Source: Bacillota bacterium
GTDB lineage: Bacteria > Bacillota > Sulfobacillia > Sulfobacillales > JAIMBI01
Direction: 5' to 3'
Length of the DNA: 39,888 nucleotides
Assembly (NCBI GenBank): GCA_021797815.1
Contig: JAJZYZ010000020.1
Span: forward strand, 1 to 39,888
Made by a program: the position numbers and the translations under genes
The notes under the pieces: generated by a model
The model's input: only the letters and a program-made list of their open reading frames with translations
The model's database searches: none
What the model was told of the DNA's origin: nothing
In this document: positions 32,020 to 39,591 of the stretch, one piece after another
Layout: each line of letters starts with the position of its first letter
Numbering within the stretch: position 1 is the first letter of the stretch

Positions 32020-33774
32020 ATGGAAGAGCAGGCGCAGCGGGCGCTCACGGGTGCGGTCTTCGAGCTTGTGGAGGGGCTTTCGGCAGGCGGGGTGAAAGCG
32101 GTGGTGGTGGCGCCGGGTTCACGCTCCACGCCGCTGGCGCTGGCGTTTGCCCGGCATCCGGCGGTGCGCCTCTTCATGCATTACGACGAGCGTGCGGCCG
32201 CCTACTTTGCCCTCGGTCTGGCCGACGCGGCCCGAAGGCCCGTAGCCCTGGTCTGCACGTCGGGGACGGCGGCCGCCAATTTCCTGCCGGCCGTGGTGGA
32301 GGCCTCACTGGCCGATATCCCGCTGGTGGTGCTGACCGCCGACCGACCGCCTGAACTCCGCGACGTCGGCGCCCCCCAGACCGTCGAGCAACGCAATCTT
32401 TACGGCTCGTTTGTGCGCTGGTTCTATGAGTGTCCGCTGCCGGATATGAAGGAGAGCCAGGACGGCCGCTATGCCCGGATCGGGTTTCGGGCCGCCACGC
32501 GGGCCGCGTCGACGCACCCCGGCCCCGTGCATGTAAACGCTCCCTTCCGGGAGCCGCTGCTCATCGGGGAACGGCCCGCGTCCCTTCCGGTGAGTCTGGC
32601 GGATGCAGGCGGGAACGACACGGCGGCCCCGTTCCGATCCCGGACGGACCTGCAAGCCCTGGCCGGGGCGCTGGCCGGACGCCACGGCGTGGTTATCGCG
32701 GGGGCGGAGAACCTGGAGGCGGCGGCGCCCGCCATCACGAGTTTCGCCCGGGCGCTCTCGTGGCCGCTACTGGCGGATCCGCTGTCCAATCTGCGCCGGT
32801 CGGGTGCCCCGGTTCTCACGCATTATGACGCCTGGCTCACGGCGGACGACTGGCGGCGCCAGAAGCTAGATGTGCAGGTGCGCTTCGGGCCTCCCCCCAT
32901 TTCGAAGGCGCTCAATCAAGGCCTGGGAGAGGTGCCGCTGGTCCTGGTCGATCGTGACCCCCACTGGCGCGACCCGCTCTTTCAGACCATGCGCCTTATC
33001 TCGGTGCCGGACTACGGCGTCCTGGAGCCTGTCGCCCGGCAATGGACGGCTCCGAGCGGCGTGGTCGGCGCCGAAGCCTTCCGGGCCGCGGATGCGCGCG
33101 CGGCAGCGGCGATAGCGGCCGCCGTCGCCGACCTTCCGGGGGCGGGCGCGCGATTCGAAGGCGCCCTGTTTGCGGCGCTCGGCCGACACCTTGCCGGCTA
33201 TGAGGCGGTGCTGGTCGGAAACAGCATGCCGGTGCGCGACCTGGACAGCTTCGCCGAAGGGCTGACGCCCCGTGTTTTCGGTCAGCGGGGCGCAAGTGGG
33301 ATCGATGGGGTCATGTCCCACGGCTTTGGCATTGCGGCCGCCCTCGGACGCACGCTGGTCGTGGTGGGCGATCTCTCATTTGCCCACGACCTGAACGGAC
33401 TCATGGCCGCGCACCTCCATGCGCTTCCGGTCACGGTGGTGGTGGTGAACAATGGCGGGGGCGGGATCTTCTCATTTCTGAGTCAGCGGACCGCCCTCCC
33501 GGAGGAAGAATTCGAAGAGCTGTTCGGGACGCCCCACACCCTCGACCTCAAGCAGGCGGCGGGGGCTTTCGGCGTGCCGTACCGGCGGGCGACGGACGTG
33601 CGCGATGTCCTGGCGGCCGTGGCCGCAGAGGCGGCGGCGCCAGGAGCATGCGTGGTGGAATGGCGGGTGGCGGAGCGCGAGGACAATCTCACGTGGCATC
33701 GTCTGGTAAAAGAGCAGGCGCGCCGGGCCGCGCTCGGAAAGGAGTGGCCGGATGCCGAAGGCCGCGTCGTCTGA
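32020..33774 (+). CDS. menD: SEPHCHC synthase
   Basis: A 584-residue thiamine diphosphate-dependent enzyme that joins 2-oxoglutarate-derived succinic semialdehyde to isochorismate. N-terminal pyrimidine-binding pieces are VVVAPGSRSTPLALAF, the glutamate in HYDERAAAYFALGLA, and SGTAAANFLPAV near residue 90, followed by LTADRPPELRDVGAPQT. The cofactor region near the end has GASGIDG, VVGDLSFAHDLNGL and NNGGGGIFSFL. The ATG at 32020 fits the family; a GTG at 32005 is possible. Its 3' end overlaps menH by 23 bp, so translation is coupled. Confidence 0.96.
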   Translation: MEEQAQRALTGAVFELVEGLSAGGVKAVVVAPGSRSTPLALAFARHPAVRLFMHYDERAAAYFALGLADAARRPVALVCTSGTAAANFLPAVVEASLADIPLVVLTADRPPELRDVGAPQTVEQRNLYGSFVRWFYECPLPDMKESQDGRYARIGFRAATRAASTHPGPVHVNAPFREPLLIGERPASLPVSLADAGGNDTAAPFRSRTDLQALAGALAGRHGVVIAGAENLEAAAPAITSFARALSWPLLADPLSNLRRSGAPVLTHYDAWLTADDWRRQKLDVQVRFGPPPISKALNQGLGEVPLVLVDRDPHWRDPLFQTMRLISVPDYGVLEPVARQWTAPSGVVGAEAFRAADARAAAAIAAAVADLPGAGARFEGALFAALGRHLAGYEAVLVGNSMPVRDLDSFAEGLTPRVFGQRGASGIDGVMSHGFGIAAALGRTLVVVGDLSFAHDLNGLMAAHLHALPVTVVVVNNGGGGIFSFLSQRTALPEEEFEELFGTPHTLDLKQAAGAFGVPYRRATDVRDVLAAVAAEAAAPGACVVEWRVAEREDNLTWHRLVKEQARRAALGKEWPDAEGRVV

Positions 33775-34603
33775 GGGGTCTGGCCTCTGGTACCAGGACC
33801 GGGGGTTGCGGCGCGCGCCCACGGTGCTGGCGCTTCATGGCTTTACGGGAAGCCACCGGACCTTCGGGGCCCTCGCCGCATGCGCCGGTCCGAGGCTCAG
33901 GACCGTGGCGCCGGATCTCCCCGGACACGGGCGCACGGGAGGCTCGGATCCGGCGAGCATGACCATGGCCCGCACCGCCGCGGCGCTTCTGTCCCTGCCG
34001 CTCCCCCGCGCCTTTCACCTGGTGGGCTACTCGATGGGTGCCCGTACGGCGCTCTATCTCGCCCTCAGCGCGCCGGAGCGCGTCCTGTCGCTGGTGCTGG
34101 AGAGCGGCTCGCCAGGCCTTGCGGACGCCCGCGAGCGGGAAGCGCGGCGGGCTTCTGACGAACACTGGGTGCGGGTGCTCATGGAAGAAGGCCTGTCTGT
34201 TTTCGCCGCCCGATGGGGCGCGCAGCCCCTCTTTGCCACTCAACGGCGGCTCCCGGCGCCCGTGCGGCGCCGCATTGGCCGGGAACGTCGACGTCAGGAC
34301 CCGGCGGGACTGGCGGCGAGTTTGCGGGGCGCCGGAACCGGCGTCCAGGAAAGCCAGTGGGAAAATCTGCGGCGGCTCTCCCTTCCCGTTCTGGTGGTGG
34401 CGGGTGAGCGCGATGCGAAATTCGTAAGCATCGCCGGCGCCATGGCGGCCCGCATGCCGACCGCCCGCGTCGTCGTCCTGCCGGATTGCGGACACGCCCC
34501 GCACCTTGAGGCCCCGGCACCGTTTCTCCGGCTCCTGGCGGAGTTCTGGTCAGGGCTCCCGGACGCGCCGCGCCTGCCGCCGCCCTGGGGCGCCGCCGGC
34601 TAG
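33752..34603 (+). CDS. menH: SHCHC synthase-like alpha/beta hydrolase
   Basis: A 283-residue alpha/beta hydrolase that removes pyruvate from SEPHCHC in menaquinone synthesis. The oxyanion region is LHGFTGS (near 29), the nucleophile Ser94 in GYSMGAR, the acid in AGERDAKF and the base in DCGHAPHLE. The GYSMGxR motif with the men context supports MenH over a generic hydrolase. The ATG at 33752 has AAGGAG 7 nt upstream and lies inside menD. The last 54 bp overlap the convergent anti-sigma-like gene. The next step, menC, is not found in the window. Confidence 0.9.
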   Translation: MPKAASSEGSGLWYQDRGLRRAPTVLALHGFTGSHRTFGALAACAGPRLRTVAPDLPGHGRTGGSDPASMTMARTAAALLSLPLPRAFHLVGYSMGARTALYLALSAPERVLSLVLESGSPGLADAREREARRASDEHWVRVLMEEGLSVFAARWGAQPLFATQRRLPAPVRRRIGRERRRQDPAGLAASLRGAGTGVQESQWENLRRLSLPVLVVAGERDAKFVSIAGAMAARMPTARVVVLPDCGHAPHLEAPAPFLRLLAEFWSGLPDAPRLPPPWGAAG

Positions 34604-34918
34604 GAGTGCGACGAGAAGCCCGCCGGCCCCGCACAGGAGCGTCGACAGGGCCGCCTCCGGTCTCAGAGTCGCGATCGTGCGGTCGGCCATGACCATGAGG
34701 CTCCCGCCGACGCGGGCGTCGAGGGCCGGCCAGGCTGCCATGGCGCCGGTACTCACGATGGCGGCCAGCACGCTTGCAGGAAGGACCCAAGGGGTAGGGG
34801 GCAGGGGGCGGGGACGCACCAGCGGCGGACGCGGAGGAATCGCCACCGGGAGCGCCGCAAGGCTCCGCATCAGTTGGTCCTGTTCTTCTTCTGGCGGCCT
34901 ACGTGTGGGTCCGGACAT
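34550..34918 (-). CDS. Short membrane protein, putative anti-sigma factor
   Basis: A 122-residue protein starting 3 nt after the sigma factor stop; its Shine-Dalgarno GGAGG lies in the sigma gene end. The first 40 residues (EEEQDQLMRSL, then a proline-rich stretch) would be cytoplasmic, followed by two hydrophobic helices (WVLPASVLAAIVSTGAMAAW and LSTLLCGAGGLLVALLAGG). Position and topology suggest it holds the sigma factor at the membrane. It lacks the HxxxCxxC zinc motif of the common anti-sigma domain. The anti-sigma role is inference from context. Its 3' end overlaps menH. Confidence 0.65.
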   Translation of the reverse strand: MSGPTRRPPEEEQDQLMRSLAALPVAIPPRPPLVRPRPLPPTPWVLPASVLAAIVSTGAMAAWPALDARVGGSLMVMADRTIATLRPEAALSTLLCGAGGLLVALLAGGAPGRRQARRVREP

Positions 34919-34921
34919 GCC

Positions 34922-35488
34922 TCATGCCTCCACTTCTCGGATCTCAGGGAGGACGGGCGGCCGTGCCGCGGGGCGACTGTCTCCCCACGCCTCCCGGAGC
35001 CGGATGCGCGCGCGATGGATCCAATTCCGGAGGGTGCTCACGGGCACCGATAGGACCTTGGCCGCCTCCGAATAGGAAAGCCCCTGCACCGCGACGCACT
35101 CGATGGCCGCCCGCCAGAGCGGGGGAAGCGCCATCAGGGCCTGCTCCAGGCGCGCGGCCTCCTCGCGCGCGAAGAACGCGTCTTCGGCCGACGGTCCGGT
35201 TTCCCGAGGAGTCTCCAGTTCGGCGGCAAGACGCAGCCGCGGTTTTCTGGCCGCGCTTCGGGCCAGGTTGAGCGCGATGGCCAGCACCCAGGTGGAAAAG
35301 CGGCTCTGACCACGGAAGGTGTGAAGGCGCGCCCAGGCCTGAGTCAGGGCCTCCTGGGCCACGTCCTCGGCCTCACCGGCGTCTCCGAGGTACCGGTAGG
35401 CGACCCGGTACACGACCGGCCAGAGATCGTCGGCCAGGGCGCGAAAGGCGTCGTCATCTCCCGCCCGGGCCATTTCCCAAAGCTCCAT
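34922..35488 (-). CDS. ECF-family RNA polymerase sigma factor
   Basis: A 188-residue sigma-70-like factor of the extracytoplasmic function type. Region 2 runs from about 14 to 85 (YRYLGDAGEAEDVAQEAL, RGQSRFSTWVLAIALN) and region 4 from about 115 to 170 (LPPLWRAAIECVAVQGLSYSEAAKVLSVPVSTL split into helices, ending RARIRLREAW). There are only about 30 residues between the domains, normal for this class. The frame is open to 35524, but the ATG at 35488 follows GGGAGG with 5 nt spacing and gives the family N-terminus. A TGAAAT-N16-CGTC promoter lies upstream, suggesting autoregulation. The membrane partner gene follows by 3 nt. Confidence 0.95.
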   Translation of the reverse strand: MELWEMARAGDDDAFRALADDLWPVVYRVAYRYLGDAGEAEDVAQEALTQAWARLHTFRGQSRFSTWVLAIALNLARSAARKPRLRLAAELETPRETGPSAEDAFFAREEAARLEQALMALPPLWRAAIECVAVQGLSYSEAAKVLSVPVSTLRNWIHRARIRLREAWGDSRPAARPPVLPEIREVEA

Positions 35489-35506
35489 GCGAGCCTCCCG
35501 ATATCT

Positions 35507-35532
35507 GACGCGCGCTTTTCCCAAAAATTTCA
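35507..35532 (-). promoter_or_regulatory. ECF-type autoregulatory promoter of the sigma gene
   Basis: On the minus strand, TGAAAT (35527-35532), a 16-nt spacer and CGTC (35507-35510) match the TGAAAC-N16-CGTC class used by Bacillus ECF factors. The start would lie near 35500, only a few bases before the Shine-Dalgarno GGGAGG (35494-35499). Confidence 0.55.
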
Positions 35533-35533
35533 G

Positions 35534-35561
35534 TTGAAACTTTTCGGCCCCATCCTACACC
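35534..35561 (+). promoter_or_regulatory. Divergent promoter candidate of the DUF4097-like gene
   Basis: TTGAAA (35534-35539) is followed by 16 nt and TACACC. Read as an ECF element it is TGAAAC (35535-35540), but the matching -10 is not CGTC. The TGAAA motifs of the two promoters face away from each other in a small dyad (TTTCAGTTGAAA, 35528-35539). Confidence 0.4.
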
Positions 35562-35609
35562 AATGAGGCAAGCACGAGTCCGACGGCCAGGAGAAGGGGA
35601 GCGGCTTTT

Positions 35610-36434
35610 ATGCGACGTGGGATAGGCATCGTCGCGATGGGCCTCGGAGTGGCCGCGCTGGTGGCGGCGGCCTGGTCCCTCACGGGCGGTGGGCGGTCGT
35701 TTCACTTAGGCGGCTCGTGGTTCGCCCCGGTCCGCTTTGTGAGCGTGACCCGCCGCGTGCAGCTCCGGCCCGGCGCCACCATCACCATTGACGCCCAGGC
35801 GGCGCACGTGAGCGTCCGCACCGGCCGGCCCGGGGTGATGGATGTGGGCTATACGCTGCCGAGGGGGACGTTTCGCCTGACAGCCGGACCCGGACAGGTC
35901 ACCGTCAGCGATCAGGTGCGAAACCTGAACTTCGGCCTCTTCGCTCCTTCCCTGTTCATGCGGATTACGGTCCCGGCCGGAAGCGTCGTCACCGTGACGT
36001 CGGCAGCCGGGCCCGTCACGATTACCGGGCTCTACTCACGTCTTTCGGTGGCCGCGCTGGCCGGGACCGTTACGGTGCGGGGCACGGTCACCGGTCAGAT
36101 CCGGCTGACAGACGCGGCAGGCCCCATTTCTGCGGACTTTGGCGCTGCTGCCTCCCGCGCGTCCATCGCGGACGCCGCCGGGTCGATTATCCTCGACGGA
36201 CCCTGGGCGCGTGTGGAGTCGGTGCACGCCGAAGCCGGGTCGGTCACCATGAAGGGCGGTCCCGCCGTCAGGACCGCCGTGTCCGTCACCGTAGCCGCGG
36301 GACAGCTGCAGTCCAGCATGGCCGGCCTGCCGTCCGGCGGCAACGGCACGTTCTCGGGGACCGTGGGGCGCCGGGGTGCGGGCGGATCTCTCACCATTCT
36401 GGCCACGGCCGGGTCGGTCACCCTGCGTCCGTAG
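35610..36434 (+). CDS. Exported DUF4097-like beta-helix protein
   Basis: A 274-residue protein with a short basic N-terminus (MRRG), a hydrophobic segment (IGIVAMGLGVAALVAAAW) and then an all-beta, Gly/Thr/Val-rich body in repeated strands of the type TVTSAAGPVTITG, VAALAGTVTVRGTV and AEAGSVTMKGG. This pattern is that of DUF4097/LiaG-like putative adhesins, often linked to envelope-stress regulators. The N-terminal segment is a signal peptide or anchor, so the body is outside the membrane. The ATG is preceded by GGAGAAGGGGAG about 8 nt upstream. It is divergent from the sigma factor. Confidence 0.8.
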   Translation: MRRGIGIVAMGLGVAALVAAAWSLTGGGRSFHLGGSWFAPVRFVSVTRRVQLRPGATITIDAQAAHVSVRTGRPGVMDVGYTLPRGTFRLTAGPGQVTVSDQVRNLNFGLFAPSLFMRITVPAGSVVTVTSAAGPVTITGLYSRLSVAALAGTVTVRGTVTGQIRLTDAAGPISADFGAAASRASIADAAGSIILDGPWARVESVHAEAGSVTMKGGPAVRTAVSVTVAAGQLQSSMAGLPSGGNGTFSGTVGRRGAGGSLTILATAGSVTLRP

Positions 36435-36484
36435 GGGATGCCCCCTCCCGCCGCACCGAGACGTTTACGAGGGAAGGAGACACT

Positions 36485-37009
36485 ATGAGCCTGGTCGCGC
36501 CGGCACTGCTCATCCCCATCATTGCGGTCGGAGGCTTCTGGGCCGTGATTATCCTCGGTCTCGTGTTCTGGCACCGCGAGCGCATGGCCCGCCTCCAGAA
36601 CCCGACGCCGGCTTCGGGGACGACCATGACGACGGCGAGCCCATGGGCGGCCCGGTCCGAGGTAGAGCGCGGCATCCGGCTCGCCGCTCTCGGGACCGGG
36701 CTCGTCGCCGGTCTCTTGCCCATCGGTTTCGGGCCCTGGCTCATCATCGGCCTCATCCCGTTCATCCTCGGCTGCTACCGGGTCGCCATGGTGAGTCTGG
36801 GGCTTGAGCCCGAAGGACATCCCTCTCTTCCTCCCGAAGTGTGGCTCCGGCGAGGCATCCGCACTGCCGTCACCGGCCTCATCGTCAGCATGGTGCTGCT
36901 GTGGATAGGGGTCGGCCCCTGGCTCATCGCCGGCTTCATCCCCTTCTTTATCGGTCTCGGGGACGTCGGGGTGGCTTTTTGGTGGCGGCGGCCAGCGGAT
37001 TCCGCCTGA
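36485..37009 (+). CDS. Membrane protein with duplicated helical hairpin
   Basis: A 174-residue protein: an N-terminal helix (ALLIPIIAVGGFWAVIILGLVFW), a basic and Ser/Thr-rich linker, then two similar hairpins (GIRLAALGTGLVAGLLPIGFGPWLIIGLIPFILG near 59-98 and GIRTAVTGLIVSMVLLWIGVGPWLIAGFIPFFIG near 122-157, both split in membrane segments). The repeat is visible in the DNA too, around 36731 and 36913. The start ATG has AAGGAG 5 nt upstream. It is 50 bp after the DUF4097-like gene and 21 bp before an MscS gene, so these are probably one operon. The N-terminal part resembles small DUF6249-like proteins. Confidence 0.8.
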   Translation: MSLVAPALLIPIIAVGGFWAVIILGLVFWHRERMARLQNPTPASGTTMTTASPWAARSEVERGIRLAALGTGLVAGLLPIGFGPWLIIGLIPFILGCYRVAMVSLGLEPEGHPSLPPEVWLRRGIRTAVTGLIVSMVLLWIGVGPWLIAGFIPFFIGLGDVGVAFWWRRPADSA

Positions 37010-37030
37010 CATGTTCGGGAGGGGATCGGG

Positions 37031-37933
37031 GTGCAGAACAAAGACCGTATCTGGTGGCGCCGTGCCGCCACCCTAGGCGGCCTGCTGTTTTTGGTGGCGG
37101 CAGGCCTGTCCATCGTGCTGAACCATCAGACCGGGCCGATTGCGCTGGTGCCGCACACGTTCCGCGATCCGGCGCGGGCTCTCGTGGTGCTGGCCGTCGG
37201 CTCGATGGTCTCGCTGATTCTGGAGCGGTATGTGTTCCGGACCGGGCTTCCCGGCCTTCCGGCCCGGCAGGTGACGGTTTTCCGGTTCCTGAGCCGGCTC
37301 GTGCTGTATGTGGCCGTCGTTCTGTCCATCGTGGCCGCCTTCGGGGCCAGCGTCACCTCGGTGCTGTTTGGGAGCGCCTTTCTGACCGTCATGCTGGGTC
37401 TCGCCGGTCAGAGCATGCTGGGCAACATTCTGGCCGGGGTGTGGCTCGTCGTCTTTCATCCGTTTGACGTGGGCGACCGCATCGAGTTCATGACCTGGCA
37501 GTACCCGGTCGTCATGCCGTCCTTCCCGCATGAGGTGATGGTGCCGACCCACTCGGGCACGGTCGTGGATGTGAATCTCATGTACACGACAGTCGCGTTT
37601 GACAGCGGCCTCCGGTACGCGGTGCCAAACGGCATCCTGGTGCAGGCGGCGGTGGCGAACCGCTCCCGTCTCGACCGGCGCCGGCTCCGAATCCGGGTCG
37701 ACGTGAAGTTCGCGCACGCGCCGGCCGAGGTGCTGGACGGGGTACGCGAACGCCTTCGCCGGGTGCTGCCACATCCGCTGGTGGATTCGCTGGAGGTGCT
37801 GGTGGGGGACATCGGACCCGATACGTACGGCCTTGTCATTCACGTTACGCACAACGACCGCACGGATGATGAATTGAAGAGCCAGATCCTGGCCGAGGTG
37901 GCGGGGGTGCTGACGGCAAGCGCGGTGGGCTAG
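37031..37933 (+). CDS. MscS-family mechanosensitive ion channel
   Basis: A 300-residue membrane channel of the small-conductance mechanosensitive family, which opens on membrane tension to relieve osmotic stress. Helices lie at about 15-31, 45-65 and 85-105, followed by the pore helix region SVTSVLFGSAFLTVMLGLAGQSMLGNILAG. The cytoplasmic beta domain shows HPFDVGDRIEF and the conserved VPNGILVQAAVANRSR (usually PNS/N). A PHEVMVPTHSG insertion precedes the beta strand. The GTG start has GGAGGGG 6 nt upstream. It is last in the DUF4097-like operon. Its stop overlaps the convergent gene's stop (CTAG). Confidence 0.9.
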   Translation: MQNKDRIWWRRAATLGGLLFLVAAGLSIVLNHQTGPIALVPHTFRDPARALVVLAVGSMVSLILERYVFRTGLPGLPARQVTVFRFLSRLVLYVAVVLSIVAAFGASVTSVLFGSAFLTVMLGLAGQSMLGNILAGVWLVVFHPFDVGDRIEFMTWQYPVVMPSFPHEVMVPTHSGTVVDVNLMYTTVAFDSGLRYAVPNGILVQAAVANRSRLDRRRLRIRVDVKFAHAPAEVLDGVRERLRRVLPHPLVDSLEVLVGDIGPDTYGLVIHVTHNDRTDDELKSQILAEVAGVLTASAVG

Positions 37934-38430
37934 AAGCCGCGCGCCGGCCGCATGCCCTCGGTGTCGAGACGGATGTCCACCGCAAACGCGCCGGTGACCT
38001 GCTGCAGGTCGGGAGGGGCCAGGCAGATCCAGATGGACGGGTCTCCGGCCGAGAGCCACAGGGCGTCTTCCTGCATGAGCACCGCGTCGATGAAGACCGG
38101 CATCATCCAGGCGAGTCCGGCCGGCGTCGAGCCCTGCACGTGGGTGCCGGCCAGGACCGACACCTCGATGGGGGTGGCGGGCCGGATGCTGTAGCCGAAC
38201 CACTCCGCGAAGCGGTCGAAATTAAGCCGCGTGTCGACCGTGGAAAGAATCATGATGGGCCGGTTGCCGCACCACACGATGCTGGCGCTCAGCACCTGCG
38301 AGAGGGGCGCCGGAATCAGTTCGGCCGCCTCGTAAGGGCTCCGCGTGAGATGGTGAAGACGCCGGCGCCCCAGCACCGGCACCTGACGCGAGCGAACGAT
38401 GTCCCAAAAGGGCAGGACGACGGGATCCAC
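37930..38430 (-). CDS. Divergent YbaK/ProX-like (aminoacyl-tRNA deacylase fold) protein
   Basis: A 166-residue protein. Its order of segments (YEAAELIPAPLSQVL, then PIMILSTVDTRLNFDRFAEWFG, AGTHVQGSTPAGL, PVFIDAVLMQEDALWLSAGDP and LAPPDLQQVTGAFAVDI) follows the YbaK/EbsC fold, where the family has a catalytic lysine (K-x-L), GxxPGGxxPFG, a vDe and GaG motif and a dL-lt-a strand. The lysine position reads VLSASIV, so the usual catalytic Lys is missing and the PGGxxPFG loop is altered. The GTG start (38430) has GAGGTG 4 nt upstream. The fold assignment is by eye and the function is open. Confidence 0.5.
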   Translation of the reverse strand: MDPVVLPFWDIVRSRQVPVLGRRRLHHLTRSPYEAAELIPAPLSQVLSASIVWCGNRPIMILSTVDTRLNFDRFAEWFGYSIRPATPIEVSVLAGTHVQGSTPAGLAWMMPVFIDAVLMQEDALWLSAGDPSIWICLAPPDLQQVTGAFAVDIRLDTEGMRPARGF

Positions 38431-38527
38431 GGTTCACCTCATGTTATTGTCGCCGCGCGCCACCGCACGACGTCAAGTTTATGCCCCGCTTTCAAGAGCC
38501 GATCATCCGGTCATCACGGGTGGGGGA

Positions 38528-38533
38528 TATAAT
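38528..38533 (+). promoter_or_regulatory. Consensus -10 element upstream of gatD
   Basis: A perfect TATAAT lies 30 nt before the gatD start codon. The -35 region (ATCCGG or CATCCG at 38504-38510) is poor. Transcription would start near 38540, leaving a 24-nt leader with the Shine-Dalgarno. Confidence 0.5.
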
Positions 38534-38563
38534 GTGGCGATCCGGACAGGGGAGGTCAAGCTC

Positions 38564-39313
38564 ATGGACGGCCGACGGCTGGTGTTTGCGCACCTGTACC
38601 CGGGGCACATGAACCTCTACGGCGATAGGGGAAACGTGCTGGCGCTTCGGCGACGGGCCGAGTGGCGGGGCTACGATGTCGACGTCCTGGACGTGAACCC
38701 CACCGATCCGCTTCCGTTAGCCTCGATTGATCTCCTCTTTGTCGGAGGCGGTGAGGACCGCCATCAGGAATTGGTGGTGGAGGACTTCGTGAGCCGACGG
38801 CAGGAGCTGGTCGCGGCTTTTCAGGATGGGCTGCCGACCCTGGCCGTTTGCGGCGCGTACCAGCTTCTCGGCCACCGGTATCAGGTGGCGGACGGCCGGT
38901 GGCTTCCGGGGATCGCGTGGTTCGATCTCGAGACCCGGAGCGGGACCGACCGCGCCGTCGGCAACGTGGTCATCGAAAGCCGCCTCGATCTCTCACCGAA
39001 GACGCTCGTGGGTTTCGAGAATCATGGCGGCCGCACATTTCTCGCCCCTGGTCAGGAGCCCCTCGGGCGCGTGATCGCCGGACACGGCAACAACGGCCAG
39101 GATCACATGGAGGGAGCGGTGCGGGAGCAGGTGGTGGGCACGTACCTTCATGGCTCCCTCCTGCCGAAGAATCCGCAGCTCGCTGACTGGTTGCTATCGC
39201 GTGCGATCGGTTTCAAGACCGGAAACGGCGAGCTTTCGCCGCTCGAGGCAGAATTTGAGCTCCGTGCGCACGCGGCGATGGTGGAGCGGTTTACGGGCGG
39301 CGGTCGTAGTTAG
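38564..39313 (+). CDS. gatD: GatD-type glutamine amidotransferase (lipid II isoglutaminyl synthase glutaminase)
   Basis: A 249-residue class I amidotransferase resembling cobyric acid synthase glutaminases. GatD supplies ammonia to MurT to amidate the glutamate of the peptidoglycan stem. Signatures are HLYPGHMNLYGDRGN at the N-terminus, the nucleophile Cys96 in VCGAYQLLG, and His196 in YLHGSLLPKNP. The frame is open upstream, but the ATG at 38564 follows AGGGGAGG with 8 nt spacing and gives the family N-terminus. MurT normally sits beside gatD, and here it does not; it may lie elsewhere. Confidence 0.9.
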   Translation: MDGRRLVFAHLYPGHMNLYGDRGNVLALRRRAEWRGYDVDVLDVNPTDPLPLASIDLLFVGGGEDRHQELVVEDFVSRRQELVAAFQDGLPTLAVCGAYQLLGHRYQVADGRWLPGIAWFDLETRSGTDRAVGNVVIESRLDLSPKTLVGFENHGGRTFLAPGQEPLGRVIAGHGNNGQDHMEGAVREQVVGTYLHGSLLPKNPQLADWLLSRAIGFKTGNGELSPLEAEFELRAHAAMVERFTGGGRS

Positions 39314-39326
39314 GGACGCGCGGCGG

Positions 39327-39332
39327 TATAAT
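39327..39332 (+). promoter_or_regulatory. Consensus -10 element upstream of tatA
   Basis: A perfect TATAAT lies 37 nt before the tatA start. The best -35 with 17-nt spacing (TCGTAG, 39304-39309) is weak and overlaps the gatD end. It resembles the gatD promoter in having a strong -10 and a poor -35. Confidence 0.45.
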
Positions 39333-39368
39333 ACGCGGTAATCGAGCTGCGAAAAGGGGGCGTCAACG

Positions 39369-39581
39369 GTGGCCGACCTTGTCAGTCCTATCCACATCCT
39401 GCTTCTTCTAATCGTGGCGCTGCTGGTTTTTGGTCCGCGCCGCCTGCCTGAGATCGGGCAGGGCATCGGCAAGGGCATCCGGGAGTTTCGCCGGGCCATG
39501 AGCGGTTTGACGGACACCCCGGAAGACGAGAAGCCCGATTACACCGTCAAGGTTGACGACCCGCCGACCAAGGGAGACTAG
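39369..39581 (+). CDS. tatA: Sec-independent protein translocase TatA
   Basis: A 70-residue pore-forming component of the twin-arginine export system. An N-terminal membrane helix (IHILLLLIVALLVF) is followed by the conserved hinge FGPRRLPEIG, an amphipathic helix (KGIREFRRAM) and an acidic soluble tail. The GTG start follows AAGGGGG about 8 nt upstream. The size fits TatA/E. TatC is not in the window. Confidence 0.93.
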   Translation: MADLVSPIHILLLLIVALLVFGPRRLPEIGQGIGKGIREFRRAMSGLTDTPEDEKPDYTVKVDDPPTKGD

Positions 39582-39591
39582 GAGTCTGCTC

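Noticed and set aside
37073-38203. A 376-codon minus-strand frame across MscS and the YbaK-like gene
   Set aside because: It runs over two well-supported genes, has a His/Arg/Gly-biased composition and shows no domain.
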